The position numbers and the translations under genes are program-made. A stretch of 38,676 nt of DNA from a virus: the IMG/VR virus record IMGVR_UViG_3300050125_000052, positions 1-38,676 of that record. The stretch is one strand, 5' to 3'. This document shows positions 30,322-37,658 of the stretch, one piece after another. The notes beneath the pieces were generated by a model. The model did not search any database, had not been told where the DNA came from, and worked only from the letters and a program-made list of their open reading frames with translations. Every line of letters starts with the position of its first letter. The first letter of the stretch is position 1.

Positions 30322-30942
30322 TTAAATTTCTTTTAAGGATTCTAATGTAAATCTACCATATACGCCCGTGGCCTTTTCTGGTCGTAATTCGCAAAGTCCG
30401 AATTCAAATCCTGCCGTGTCAATAATAAGTTTTAGTTGTTCTATAGATAGTAATTCTGTATTCAGGTAGAGATCAAACTTTACTTCCCATTTATGAAATA
30501 TAGGCCTCGTGCGTACTATCCTAGCCCGGTTCACGACTACAGTTTCGGCAAATACATGGGTTTGCTCTCCGTTTTTATTAAGTACATTCCATAGTAAGTC
30601 TGAAGTCTTACCTTCGTACCCGATGAGAGGGGTACCCACAGGACAATCGATTGATAGAGCTTTAGTATGTTTACCGAGTTTATATTTCTTTGCAGAGGAT
30701 TTAAAACAACCCGCAAGGCATTTTGAGGGCATATAAACACCTATGTCGTCTTGATAATATAAAGCTCCTTCAAATTCAATTCGTGCCATCGCCTGATAAT
30801 GTTCGTCTTTTTTGTCTCTAAGTTTAGTGATCTCTTTGAGTTTTTTTGTCAAAGGATGCATGGGATTACATAATCTGTCACTATGCATTATCAAGGGTGA
30901 TAGAGATTTTAAATGGATCTTGAATTTTTTTAAAGTGTTCAC
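30322..30942 (-). CDS. Phage protein of unknown function, possible RAMP-like fold
   Basis: I start at GTG 30942, with AAGGAAA upstream, giving 206 residues. The chain FKIHLKSLSPLIMHSDRLCNPMHPLTKKLKEITKLRDKKDEHYQAMARIEFEGALYYQDDIGVYMPSKCLAGCFKSSAKK, then RARIVRTRPIFHKWEVKFDLYL and TAGFEFGLCELRPEKATGVYGRF, belongs to a family I have seen in many phages without a function. The opening strand with SPLIMHSD and the G-rich end recall RAMP/Cas5-Cas7 ferredoxin folds. That is an untested guess. It is isolated on the minus strand between array and portal. Confidence 0.65.
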   Translation of the reverse strand: MNTLKKFKIHLKSLSPLIMHSDRLCNPMHPLTKKLKEITKLRDKKDEHYQAMARIEFEGALYYQDDIGVYMPSKCLAGCFKSSAKKYKLGKHTKALSIDCPVGTPLIGYEGKTSDLLWNVLNKNGEQTHVFAETVVVNRARIVRTRPIFHKWEVKFDLYLNTELLSIEQLKLIIDTAGFEFGLCELRPEKATGVYGRFTLESLKEI

Positions 30943-31022
30943 CAGTTTCCTTTTTTTTGTTAACAGACACAACAGACGTAACAATAGCAAAAAAGGACAT
31001 CTAAAATCTATTAAAAAAAAAT

Positions 31023-31047
31023 ATACTATATAAATTTTATATAGTAT
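31023..31047. promoter_or_regulatory. Perfect 12-bp palindrome between divergent genes
   Basis: ATACTATATAAA, one T, then TTTATATAGTAT form a perfect inverted repeat 31 bases before the portal ATG and 80 bases before the opposing GTG. It contains TATAAA/TATAAT-like hexamers on both strands, so it could be an operator over divergent promoters. As RNA it would be an AU-only hairpin. Confidence 0.55.
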
Positions 31048-31077
31048 TGTAAAGTTTAAATTTTATATTGGTTCTTC

Positions 31078-33090
31078 ATGGGCTCATACGAAAAAGGTGG
31101 CTACATCCGAAATACCAGTGGGTACATAGACCCCATGGATGTAGGTGCTAAACATTTAAAGCAGCGTAAAGATGATTTTTACTTGATGAATTACACGGGT
31201 AATTCCGCTTTATGGGCTCAAGGCTTCATCGACAAGCGATTTAAGGTAGGCGATCAAAGCCTTTACGCTGCTGCTGCCGGCAATAACTACAACCAAAATT
31301 CTTATCGTTTTTTCTTCAACCTCATCCGTCGTCACATCAATATGATATGTGGATTTCAGAGAAAAAACAGAAAATCTACTATAACAATGCCTATTCACGA
31401 TCAAGACGATCCCTTGGCAGATGATTTTAATGCCGTAATGCGCTGGTGCGAGGATAGAGACGGTTTTCAGGAGTATTTGAGTCAAGCGTTTGAAGGATCA
31501 TGCGATACAGGTATGACGTTGTTATATATGTATCCTGATTATACATTGGACCCTATATCAGGTGATTTATTTACGGATTGCGTATCATATAACAACTTTT
31601 TAATAGATCAATATTTTCGCAAGCAAGATATGACTGATTGTAACGGGGTTTGGCGCCGTAGATGGGTCTCACAGATGGGTGCAATCGGTCTTCTTCCAGG
31701 CTATGAAAAAGAGATATTGAAGATGAAGCCCGGAGGCATGAAAGACGGAAGATTTCCGGTCCAAGCCGAATTGCAGAATCTAGCTTTAAATAATCTATTT
31801 ACTTATGATGAATTCCATTACATGTCTACGAGAGAAGCCACTATAATAATTGATCCTAAAACCGGTGAGGCAGCGGAGTGGGATCAGGAAGAAGATGATG
31901 ACGATGATATGATGGCACGTACACTTGCACAACAACCTTGGTTGCAAGTGAAGAAGAAACAGGTGCCTACAGTCAAGCTTTGCATTAGTTTAGGAGATAA
32001 AGAGGTTTATGACGGGCCCAATTTACTTGGAATTGACAGCTATCCTTGCGTACCGTCAATGTGTTATTATGAGCCAGATGTGACAAATTATGCGTGGCGT
32101 TGCATGGGTGTTATTAGGAATCTTAGAGATCCGCAATTTCTATACAATATGCGTAAAGTTATTGAATTAGAAATACTCCAATCTCAAATAAATTCAGGTT
32201 GGATATTCCCCATAGATTCTGTCACAGATGTAAAAGCCTTTAGACAATCAGGACAAGGATTTTTAGTGCCATTAAAGGCAGGGCATTTACCTAATGAAAT
32301 ACAAAGGATAGAGCCTGCAGCTATACCACAATCTCTTTTAGAGCTATCACAATCATTATCAGAAGACATAACAAAAATATCAGGTGTAAATGAAGAATTA
32401 CTTGGTGCAGCAACTGATGATAAGTCCGGTATATTATCGATGTTACGTCAAGGGGCCGGACTTACTACCTTACAAACAATCTTCGATAAATTGGATTATA
32501 CACAACGGCTGTATGGTAAAATTAGATTGCAAGCTATCCGTAAAAACTTTAGTAAAGGTAAAATACGTAACATCCTCGGTCATAATGCAGATGAACGCTT
32601 TTGGACAAGTCATAGCCAAAAATACAGTTTATCCGTCGAAGAGGGCAACTACAGCACGACACAAAAGCAAATGGAGTTGCAACAACTCTTACATTTCAAA
32701 GAGCTCGGAATGGGCATCCCTGACAAGTCGATTCTTAGAGCAGCCTTTATCACAAATAAACGACAAGTCATCGAAGATATGGAAGAGGTTCAGCAACAGC
32801 AAGCACAACAGCAGCAGCAGCAAATGCAGCAGCAACAACAAATAGATCAAGTCAAGATACAAAGTGAGACATCAAAAGCTCAATTAAATCAAGCTAAGAT
32901 CTATGAAACTTTTGCTAAAGTAGATGATCTGGAAGCGGGTGCAGAACACAAACGTACTCAAAGCGAGCTTGATTTAGTTAAGAGTATGGTAGAGTTGGAG
33001 AGTTTGGACTTAGAAATGATTGGTAGATCCTATGAGATAGCCATGGCTATCAAAGGTCAAAATAAAACAGAAGAAAAACAAGTGAGTTAA
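31078..33090 (+). CDS. Portal protein (P22-like)
   Basis: A 670-residue protein. NSYRFFFNLIRRHINMICGFQRKNRKSTITMPIHDQDDPLADDFN and the long region with SGVNEELLGAATDDKSGILSMLRQGAGLTTLQTIFDKLDYTQRL match the large podovirus portals (P22 gp1-like). Residues about 560-585 are polyglutamine (VQQQQAQQQQQQMQQQQQ), and the rest of the C-terminus is a coiled helix like the portal barrel. It forms the dodecameric DNA channel joined to the terminase. Start at ATG 31078 has GGTTCTTC upstream, a weak ribosome site. Confidence 0.85.
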   Translation: MGSYEKGGYIRNTSGYIDPMDVGAKHLKQRKDDFYLMNYTGNSALWAQGFIDKRFKVGDQSLYAAAAGNNYNQNSYRFFFNLIRRHINMICGFQRKNRKSTITMPIHDQDDPLADDFNAVMRWCEDRDGFQEYLSQAFEGSCDTGMTLLYMYPDYTLDPISGDLFTDCVSYNNFLIDQYFRKQDMTDCNGVWRRRWVSQMGAIGLLPGYEKEILKMKPGGMKDGRFPVQAELQNLALNNLFTYDEFHYMSTREATIIIDPKTGEAAEWDQEEDDDDDMMARTLAQQPWLQVKKKQVPTVKLCISLGDKEVYDGPNLLGIDSYPCVPSMCYYEPDVTNYAWRCMGVIRNLRDPQFLYNMRKVIELEILQSQINSGWIFPIDSVTDVKAFRQSGQGFLVPLKAGHLPNEIQRIEPAAIPQSLLELSQSLSEDITKISGVNEELLGAATDDKSGILSMLRQGAGLTTLQTIFDKLDYTQRLYGKIRLQAIRKNFSKGKIRNILGHNADERFWTSHSQKYSLSVEEGNYSTTQKQMELQQLLHFKELGMGIPDKSILRAAFITNKRQVIEDMEEVQQQQAQQQQQQMQQQQQIDQVKIQSETSKAQLNQAKIYETFAKVDDLEAGAEHKRTQSELDLVKSMVELESLDLEMIGRSYEIAMAIKGQNKTEEKQVS

Positions 33091-33091
33091 T

Positions 33092-33280
33092 ATGGAAAAA
33101 AAAGATAGAAAAACGGGATTAAAACGATCCACGTTAAAAAAATTAACAATGTCAGCCATGCACGGATCTTCTGAATCTAAACAGGATGAAAGAAAATACC
33201 GGAAACTTGCAGAAAGTGTAAGTAAACAAGCTAGAAATGAAAGAGTAGCAAGGAAAAAAGCAAAGAAAAAAGTCAAATAA
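33092..33280 (+). CDS. Small lysine/arginine-rich protein (62 residues)
   Basis: The product (MEKKDRKTGLKRSTLKKLTMSAMHGSS... ARNERVARKKAKKKVK) is highly basic throughout and starts one base after the portal stop. Small basic proteins after portal genes can be DNA-binding or assembly factors. No motif is visible. It probably belongs to the portal-scaffold transcript. Confidence 0.55.
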   Translation: MEKKDRKTGLKRSTLKKLTMSAMHGSSESKQDERKYRKLAESVSKQARNERVARKKAKKKVK

Positions 33281-33297
33281 GGCTAAGGAGTAAATAT

Positions 33298-33498
33298 ATG
33301 GCACATAGCAAAGAAGCTCATTCTAAAATGAATGCAATGGCTCAGTTTAACGAAGGCCATCATGAAAAAAAATACAGCGAATTAGAAGTCGCTGATGGAA
33401 AATACTGCACAGGTGAGATGGAAAATCCAGAACATCTTGCAAATTCGGTAAAAGGTCTTGCAAATTATGCAAAAAAACATAAGATGAGTTATCCATAG
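33298..33498 (+). CDS. Unknown small protein (66 residues)
   Basis: The product (MAHSKEAHSKMNAMAQFNEGHHEKKYSELEVADGKYCTGEMENPEHLANSVKGLANYAKKHKM) is rich in His, Lys and Glu. AAGGAG precedes the ATG. No family recognised. A terminator-like structure follows at 33511-33606. Confidence 0.6.
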   Translation: MAHSKEAHSKMNAMAQFNEGHHEKKYSELEVADGKYCTGEMENPEHLANSVKGLANYAKKHKMSYP

Positions 33499-33510
33499 TT
33501 AAATTTTAGG

Positions 33511-33606
33511 GACAAAGATTCCTTTATTTTTACAGGTTATTAGCATTTCCTGTCACCTTTCAGATCATTGAATAAAAATAAGGGTCGTTAACTTTGTCTC
33601 TTTTTT
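33511..33606 (+). terminator. Long structured terminator between portal and scaffold genes
   Basis: GACAAAG (33511-33517) pairs with CTTTGTC (33592-33598), followed within three bases by six T. Inside it, TTTATTTTT and AAAAATAA can pair, and ACAGG/CCTGT forms an apical hairpin. The long loop makes it less standard than a simple intrinsic terminator. It could instead be a small structured RNA processed from the mRNA. Confidence 0.5.
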
Positions 33607-33659
33607 AAGAGGTTAAAGGTCTTTCAAATAAAGAGAAAATATGAACGAAGGAATATTAA

Positions 33660-33944
33660 ATGAGAAAATCAAAAGCAGCTATAGACATGGGAGTAAATGG
33701 GCCACCATGTGGAACAATAAAAGGCGTAAAGTTCCATCATGATCCTGATTATTCAAAAAATAAGGATGCCGATGTTATCCCAAAAGGGAGTGCAAGAGCT
33801 ATTCCTAATGAGTATTGGCAAATGGATGTAAGCGCATCAGTCTTCCCACGAGGGGATGGTGATTTAGCATCTACAGCATTCTTGCCTACACCCGGAAAAG
33901 ATAGAGCCCAACCCCATAAAAAAATTAATGATATGGACCATTAA
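33660..33944 (+). CDS. Unknown protein (94 residues)
   Basis: GAAGGAA precedes the ATG. The chain (AAIDMGVNGPPCGTIKGVKFHHDPDYSKNKDADVIPKGSARAIPNEYWQMDVSASVFPRGDGDL) is glycine-, proline- and histidine-containing with little helix, and ends DRAQPHKKINDMDH. The next gene begins directly after its stop. No family recognised. Location between portal and scaffold suggests a head-assembly accessory. Confidence 0.55.
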   Translation: MRKSKAAIDMGVNGPPCGTIKGVKFHHDPDYSKNKDADVIPKGSARAIPNEYWQMDVSASVFPRGDGDLASTAFLPTPGKDRAQPHKKINDMDH

Positions 33945-34178
33945 ATGAAAAAAGACACAAAAATGCCTGAAAATATTACAACTCAATTAGATTTGAAACA
34001 GATTAAAAAGGATGAAGAAAGCAATCTTAATTTATTTAACTCAAGAATACCTGATGTAAGTACTCCAAGTCAATTAGAATGTTGTATCTTTAATTATGGG
34101 AACAGGGCCATATTTCTTTTGGAAAAGATCATAGAAGAACTTCGCGAAATAAAAAAAAACACTTTTCCAGGTCATTAA
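33945..34178 (+). CDS. Unknown small protein, paralogue of the next gene
   Basis: A 77-residue helical protein containing TQLDLKQIKKDEESNLNLFNS. The next gene contains ENLEQIKKDEQGNLNLCKS at a comparable place, with a shared 20-base DNA stretch. Both lie back to back without spacing and look like a tandem duplication. Function unknown. Confidence 0.6.
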   Translation: MKKDTKMPENITTQLDLKQIKKDEESNLNLFNSRIPDVSTPSQLECCIFNYGNRAIFLLEKIIEELREIKKNTFPGH

Positions 34179-34379
34179 ATGGAAGAAGAACACCTTTATA
34201 CATTAGATGAACTAATTGAAAATTTGGAACAGATTAAAAAGGATGAACAAGGCAATCTTAATTTATGTAAATCATTAATGATATTGGCTACTTCGGTGAA
34301 AATGTTGACATCACAAGTTAAATCACTTAAATATAATTTATCCTTTTTGGAAGATGAAATCGATGAACTTTTGAAATAA
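34179..34379 (+). CDS. Unknown small coiled-coil protein, paralogue of the previous gene
   Basis: A 66-residue product (MEEEHLYTLDELIENLEQIKKDEQGNLNLCKSLMILATSVKMLTSQVKSLKYNLSFLEDEIDELLK) that reads as one long amphipathic coiled coil. ATG follows directly on the previous stop; the next gene begins after one base. See the preceding gene for the shared QIKKDE..NLNL motif. Confidence 0.6.
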   Translation: MEEEHLYTLDELIENLEQIKKDEQGNLNLCKSLMILATSVKMLTSQVKSLKYNLSFLEDEIDELLK

Positions 34380-34380
34380 A

Positions 34381-34992
34381 ATGATTGAAAGACAGACAGC
34401 CGGACAAATACATAATAAACTTATCAAAGACACTACAAAATATAATGTAGATGAATTAGCTCATTATATGTGTGAGGATATACCTACGCAACTTTTTGAA
34501 AGTATTAAAAACTATAAAGACATAATAGATGAGCCTGAATTCTGCGTTATACGTCAAATAGCATCAGATCCTATTATAGCATCAGCCAAACGAAATAAAT
34601 ATTATTGTTGGATGTATCTTCCAAGTCCTAGACCTAATCAAGCTGTGTTCTTATACAACAAAGCCTTAGATCAAATAACAAAGCGTTTGTGGGTCTTACC
34701 AGATGCAAAGACCATGGCTATATTAGCCTCCACGGATCTAATAGTAGATAAAAAATATGAGACTATGCAAGCTTGGTCAGTGGCTTTCTTTAAAGGCACC
34801 TTTTGGGAGTTTATAAGGCACATGCATGGCATTGATATGCTATCAGAGCATGAATATTTTCTAGCACATCGCGAGGAACTCATTAAGGCGGGCTGTAAGA
34901 TCCCTAATACGAACTTTGCCGAGCCCTTTGATTTTAGTAAAATCGGCGTCAAACAAGTCATAAATACGCACAAAACCATTTTTAAGAAGTAA
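34381..34992 (+). CDS. Conserved-type phage protein before scaffold, unknown function
   Basis: A 203-residue protein. YCWMYLPSPRPNQAVFLYNKALDQITKRLWVLPDAKTMAILA is a motif I recall from proteins encoded between portal and scaffold in many podovirus-like genomes. The rest (ETMQAWSVAFFKGTFWEFIRHMHGIDMLSEHEYFLAHREELIKAGC) is helical. Function is not known to me. Its last 132 bases overlap the opposite-strand gene at 34861-35139. Confidence 0.65.
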   Translation: MIERQTAGQIHNKLIKDTTKYNVDELAHYMCEDIPTQLFESIKNYKDIIDEPEFCVIRQIASDPIIASAKRNKYYCWMYLPSPRPNQAVFLYNKALDQITKRLWVLPDAKTMAILASTDLIVDKKYETMQAWSVAFFKGTFWEFIRHMHGIDMLSEHEYFLAHREELIKAGCKIPNTNFAEPFDFSKIGVKQVINTHKTIFKK

Positions 34993-35139
34993 CTTTTCTA
35001 TATCTTTTTTCAGGCATAGAGCCCCAATAGGCATATCAGCCGATGCATATTGCATGAAATTTCTGTAATTTTGTAGACTTTCAAGTAATTTCTTGTTAAT
35101 TTTTTTTATATCATCAGTATGTAATTTAACCTCATTCAT
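34861..35139 (-). CDS. Small protein resembling RNA polymerase alpha C-terminal domain
   Basis: I start at ATG 35139, with AGGA upstream. The product is 92 residues. Residues about 37-92 (MPIGALCLKKDIEKLLLKNGFVRIYDLFDADFTKIKGLGKVRIRDLTARLNEF) follow the alpha-CTD plan: PI..L.L, a helix, G...I.DL, L..I.GLGK, then R..I.. L. This helix-hairpin-helix-like domain binds AT-rich DNA and activators in bacterial polymerase. The gene runs against its neighbours, starts 10 bases from the divergent scaffold start, and overlaps the gene at 34381 by 132 bases. A helix-hairpin-helix protein of other function is the alternative. Confidence 0.6.
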   Translation of the reverse strand: MNEVKLHTDDIKKINKKLLESLQNYRNFMQYASADMPIGALCLKKDIEKLLLKNGFVRIYDLFDADFTKIKGLGKVRIRDLTARLNEFLAMC

Positions 35140-35149
35140 AGGAGTCCTC

Positions 35150-35887
35150 ATGAATTCGAATCAATCTGAAAATATACCAGAACAAAAAAAAGAACAACAA
35201 CAACAAACTGTCGCTCACCAAGCAATTGATAAAAAAGAAGAAGTTCCAGCTATAAAATCGGAAGAAAACCAAGAGAATTGGAAACGATTTAGGGAACAAC
35301 GAGAAATTGAAAGAAAACAAAAAGAAGAATCCGACAAAAGAGCTGCACAGAAATCAGAGGAGGCAGAAGCCTTAAAAGCAGCCTTAGAAGCTCTTACAAG
35401 CAAACCCTCTAACAATCACAATAATGAAGATATCGAAGAGACCGAAGATCAAAGAATAGATAAGCGCGTTGAAACTATTTTAGCTCAAAGGGAAGCTGAA
35501 AAAGAAAGAAAAAGACTTGAGCAAGAGCATCAGGAATTACCTAAAAAACTGCGTAATACTTATCAAGACTTTGATAAAGTATGCTCTCAAGAAAATCTAG
35601 ACTATCTAGACTATCATTATCCTGAGATAACACGACCTCTAAAAAGGCTTAACGATGATTTTGAGAAATGGACTGATATTTATAATACAGCCAAGAAATT
35701 AATACCCAATACAGATTCAAAGAAAGATCTAACTAAGGCTGATAAGAACCTTCAAAAGCCGGGTTCTGTATCCTCTGCCGGTCCGTCAAACGGAGGAAAC
35801 ACCACTCCATCTTACAAACTATCAGAAGAAAGAAAAGCCGCTAATTATGAAAGAATGCAACGCACTATCAAAGGATTAAGTTCATGA
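35150..35887 (+). CDS. Putative scaffolding protein
   Basis: I start at ATG 35150 (MNSNQSENIPEQKKEQQQQ), with AGGAG upstream, and not at an earlier in-frame ATG. The 245-residue chain is extremely hydrophilic: Q/K/E-rich, a coiled coil (about 40-85), a short acidic linker, another coiled coil (about 95-145) and a basic C-terminal helix (SEERKAANYERMQRTIKGL). This composition and position before the capsid gene are typical of scaffold proteins that guide procapsid assembly. The Ro module lies between it and the capsid gene on the opposite strand. Confidence 0.6.
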   Translation: MNSNQSENIPEQKKEQQQQTVAHQAIDKKEEVPAIKSEENQENWKRFREQREIERKQKEESDKRAAQKSEEAEALKAALEALTSKPSNNHNNEDIEETEDQRIDKRVETILAQREAEKERKRLEQEHQELPKKLRNTYQDFDKVCSQENLDYLDYHYPEITRPLKRLNDDFEKWTDIYNTAKKLIPNTDSKKDLTKADKNLQKPGSVSSAGPSNGGNTTPSYKLSEERKAANYERMQRTIKGLSS

Positions 35888-35897
35888 TGAAATTCAA

Positions 35898-37205
35898 TTA
35901 AGAATTCTCCAATTCCCTGATAAAATCAATAGATGCCTCGGAAAAGCCCGTTATAGTCGTCCATTGATTTTTATTACCTATCCCATTTTTATAGCCTGCA
36001 ATATTTAAGATGTAGTTTTTTTTTGAGGGCATATTAGGAATATTATCCGATGTTTGCTCATCCGTTATAACAATTAATCTATCATATTTCAAATGAGTTT
36101 GGGTTAAAAGAAAAGTTAATGCCTGCCCTAAGAGGGTTTCATCGGCAGGTTGGGAAGTTACAAGAGCGTCTCTTAAAGCCATTCCCTGTCTAGCCGGTAT
36201 CGGCATGAGTCTTCTACTAAACGATAAAAACCCTACATTTTCGCAACATTCACGTAATAAGATAGCTAATCCACAAGCAGCATCCATACGACTCATTTTA
36301 GATTTTAATGATAGCATTTGACTCATTGATCCCGAAACATCGACAAGAATAAGAGTTGAACCCATTAATTTCGGTTTAAGAGAGCAGCCTTTAATCATGG
36401 CAGGATCTATTATATCTTCCCACTGGGGACATTCCTTAGCAGCTGCAATATATTGAAATGGAAGCATTTCTTTTGGATTATGCATTAACTCTGAAGCCAC
36501 CAATTCTTTATTAACTCCGGAATTGTGCATATTACGTAAATTGCGAAGAATAGCAAGCTTGCCCATATTGTGATTATGGAGAAGATCAGAAAAACTTTCA
36601 TGCTTATCTTTTCCAGCACTTAATCGAGTCTCCCATGTATCTGCGGTCTTTAGTTCATTATTTATTAATCTTTTCCACATCATTCCTTGCTCATGATCTT
36701 TAGGCTTCGCGTGACAGAGAAATAAGATATCTTTAAGTTTAATTGGGTTATCTCTGTTATATTTACTTAATTGGTATTCATCCCACTTAGTAAATGCTTT
36801 TGCAAGTCCTTTTTTAAGTTGATTTGCAAGTGCACAACGTCCATTTTTCCAGTACAAAGCTAGAAGATCACACATCATATCAGGTCTCGAAATTATTCTA
36901 TTAATATAATCAGAAATTGAGACTTGTTTAACCTTATGTTTTAAAGACTCGACAACCAATTGTAGAGGAATATGTCTAAGATGATAATCATTTGATGCTC
37001 TTAAAGCTATGTTTAAAACGTCAATATTGTGGCATTTAGCACATAATTCAACAATTCTATCAACGGCTTTGATGCCATCTTCATAGAAATTATCTTCAAA
37101 TAGTAAACATGCTAATACAGTACGTTTTAAACGTTCGTAGGGATTGACTTCAACAGCCTTTCCACCCTCATGGGTAACAGGAAAATTCGGGATATTAACT
37201 TTCAT
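35898..37205 (-). CDS. rsr: Ro60/Rsr orthologue (TROVE plus vWA domain)
   Basis: A 435-residue protein. Residues about 1-275 are helical repeats of the TROVE type (NPYERLKRTVLACLLFEDNFYEDGIKAVDRIVELC; LRNLRNMHNSGVN; PKEMLPFQYIAAAKEC). Residues about 280-435 form a von Willebrand A domain with MIDAS loop DVSGSMS (D289, S291, S293), T357 and VITDEQ (D382). Both parts are needed to form the Ro ring that binds Y RNA outside and misfolded RNA ends inside. The start has AGAGG upstream, and the first Y-like RNA ends 10 bases before the ATG. It is the only large gene on this strand between scaffold and capsid, which looks like an acquired cargo unit. Confidence 0.92.
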   Translation of the reverse strand: MKVNIPNFPVTHEGGKAVEVNPYERLKRTVLACLLFEDNFYEDGIKAVDRIVELCAKCHNIDVLNIALRASNDYHLRHIPLQLVVESLKHKVKQVSISDYINRIISRPDMMCDLLALYWKNGRCALANQLKKGLAKAFTKWDEYQLSKYNRDNPIKLKDILFLCHAKPKDHEQGMMWKRLINNELKTADTWETRLSAGKDKHESFSDLLHNHNMGKLAILRNLRNMHNSGVNKELVASELMHNPKEMLPFQYIAAAKECPQWEDIIDPAMIKGCSLKPKLMGSTLILVDVSGSMSQMLSLKSKMSRMDAACGLAILLRECCENVGFLSFSRRLMPIPARQGMALRDALVTSQPADETLLGQALTFLLTQTHLKYDRLIVITDEQTSDNIPNMPSKKNYILNIAGYKNGIGNKNQWTTITGFSEASIDFIRELENS

Positions 37206-37215
37206 AAAACCTCTA

Positions 37216-37333
37216 GGAACAAGCGAAAAGAGTCATATCCTGCCTTACCACTTGGCTATAGACTCTAAAGTCTAGATTGGAATCGAACCAATCGTATGGG
37301 AGCACCTCAAGCAAAGTAACTCTATTCTTCACC
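37216..37333 (-). ncRNA. Y-like RNA 1 with permuted tRNA module
   Basis: Read on the minus strand, the ends carry GGTGAAGAATAGAGTTACTTTG (split by the stem) and GACTCTTTTCGCTTGTTCC. GAATAGAGT pairs with ACTCTTTTC (one T-T mismatch). Inside, in this order, are a T-arm (GATTGG, loop TTCGATT, CCAATC), a closed acceptor-like stem (TAGACT-TTAG-AGTCTA) and a D-arm (GCC AAGTGGTAA GGC). This is the order of bacterial YrlA RNAs. It ends 10 bases before the Ro start codon. Confidence 0.75.
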
Positions 37334-37347
37334 TTAGATTAAAAAAT

Positions 37348-37416
37348 AACCTAGAACAAGCAACGACAGATTTTTTTTGAATACGAGTCAAAGTAGCTGT
37401 CGTTTTCACTAAGGTT
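37348..37416 (-). ncRNA. Y-like RNA 2, minimal stem-loop form
   Basis: On the minus strand AACCTTAGTGAA begins and GCTTGTTCTAGGTT ends the element. AACGACAG pairs perfectly with CTGTCGTT, and outer bases AACCTA/TAGGTT pair around one bulge. CTACTTTG follows the 5-prime arm as in the other copies (TTACTTTG). No tRNA-like module is present; the loop is about 25 bases, A/T-rich. Six T follow after three bases, which could end the transcript. Confidence 0.65.
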
Positions 37417-37426
37417 AAAACAAAAA

Positions 37427-37544
37427 GTGCCGTAACATTTGAAAACGGGTATTAGACCTCGCAAATGGTGCGAGGTCCTAGCTTTAGGCTAGGACTCGGT
37501 AACTGAAAGTCACCACTAAGTAACCGTTTTCTTTCGACAGGCAC
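37427..37544. ncRNA. Cloverleaf-like structured RNA within the Y-RNA array
   Basis: GTGCC/GGCAC and GAAAACGG/CCGTTTTC (37441-37448 with 37524-37531) form nested closing stems. Three hairpins fill the interior: GACCTCGC/GCGAGGTC (8 bp), CTAGC/GCTAG, and GGTAACT/AGTCACC (one mismatch). It lacks T-loop and Ro-binding sequences. The strand is not determined; the array context suggests minus. Confidence 0.6.
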
Positions 37545-37558
37545 TAAAACAAAAATCA

Positions 37559-37644
37559 GGAACAAGCGAATAGAGTGCACGGACTCGAACCGTTTCTTAG
37601 GCCATTACAACCTAAAAAAACCAAAGTAACTCATATTCTTCACC
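37559..37644 (-). ncRNA. Y-like RNA 3 with T-arm
   Basis: The minus-strand ends match RNA 1 almost exactly: GGTGAAGAATA...GAGTTACTTTG and CACTCTATTCGCTTGTTCC. GAATA-T-GAGT pairs with ACTCTATTC (9 bp, one bulged T). The interior holds a stem TTAGG/CCTAA with a 9-base loop, and a T-arm (ACGG, loop TTCGAGT, CCGT). There is no acceptor-like stem. T-rich sequence follows the 3-prime end. Confidence 0.7.
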
Positions 37645-37658
37645 ATAATTTAAATAAA

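Noticed and set aside
35093-35149. N-terminal extension of the scaffold protein
   Set aside because: The hydrophobic extension is unlike a scaffold protein, and ATG 35150 has a clear AGGAG site.
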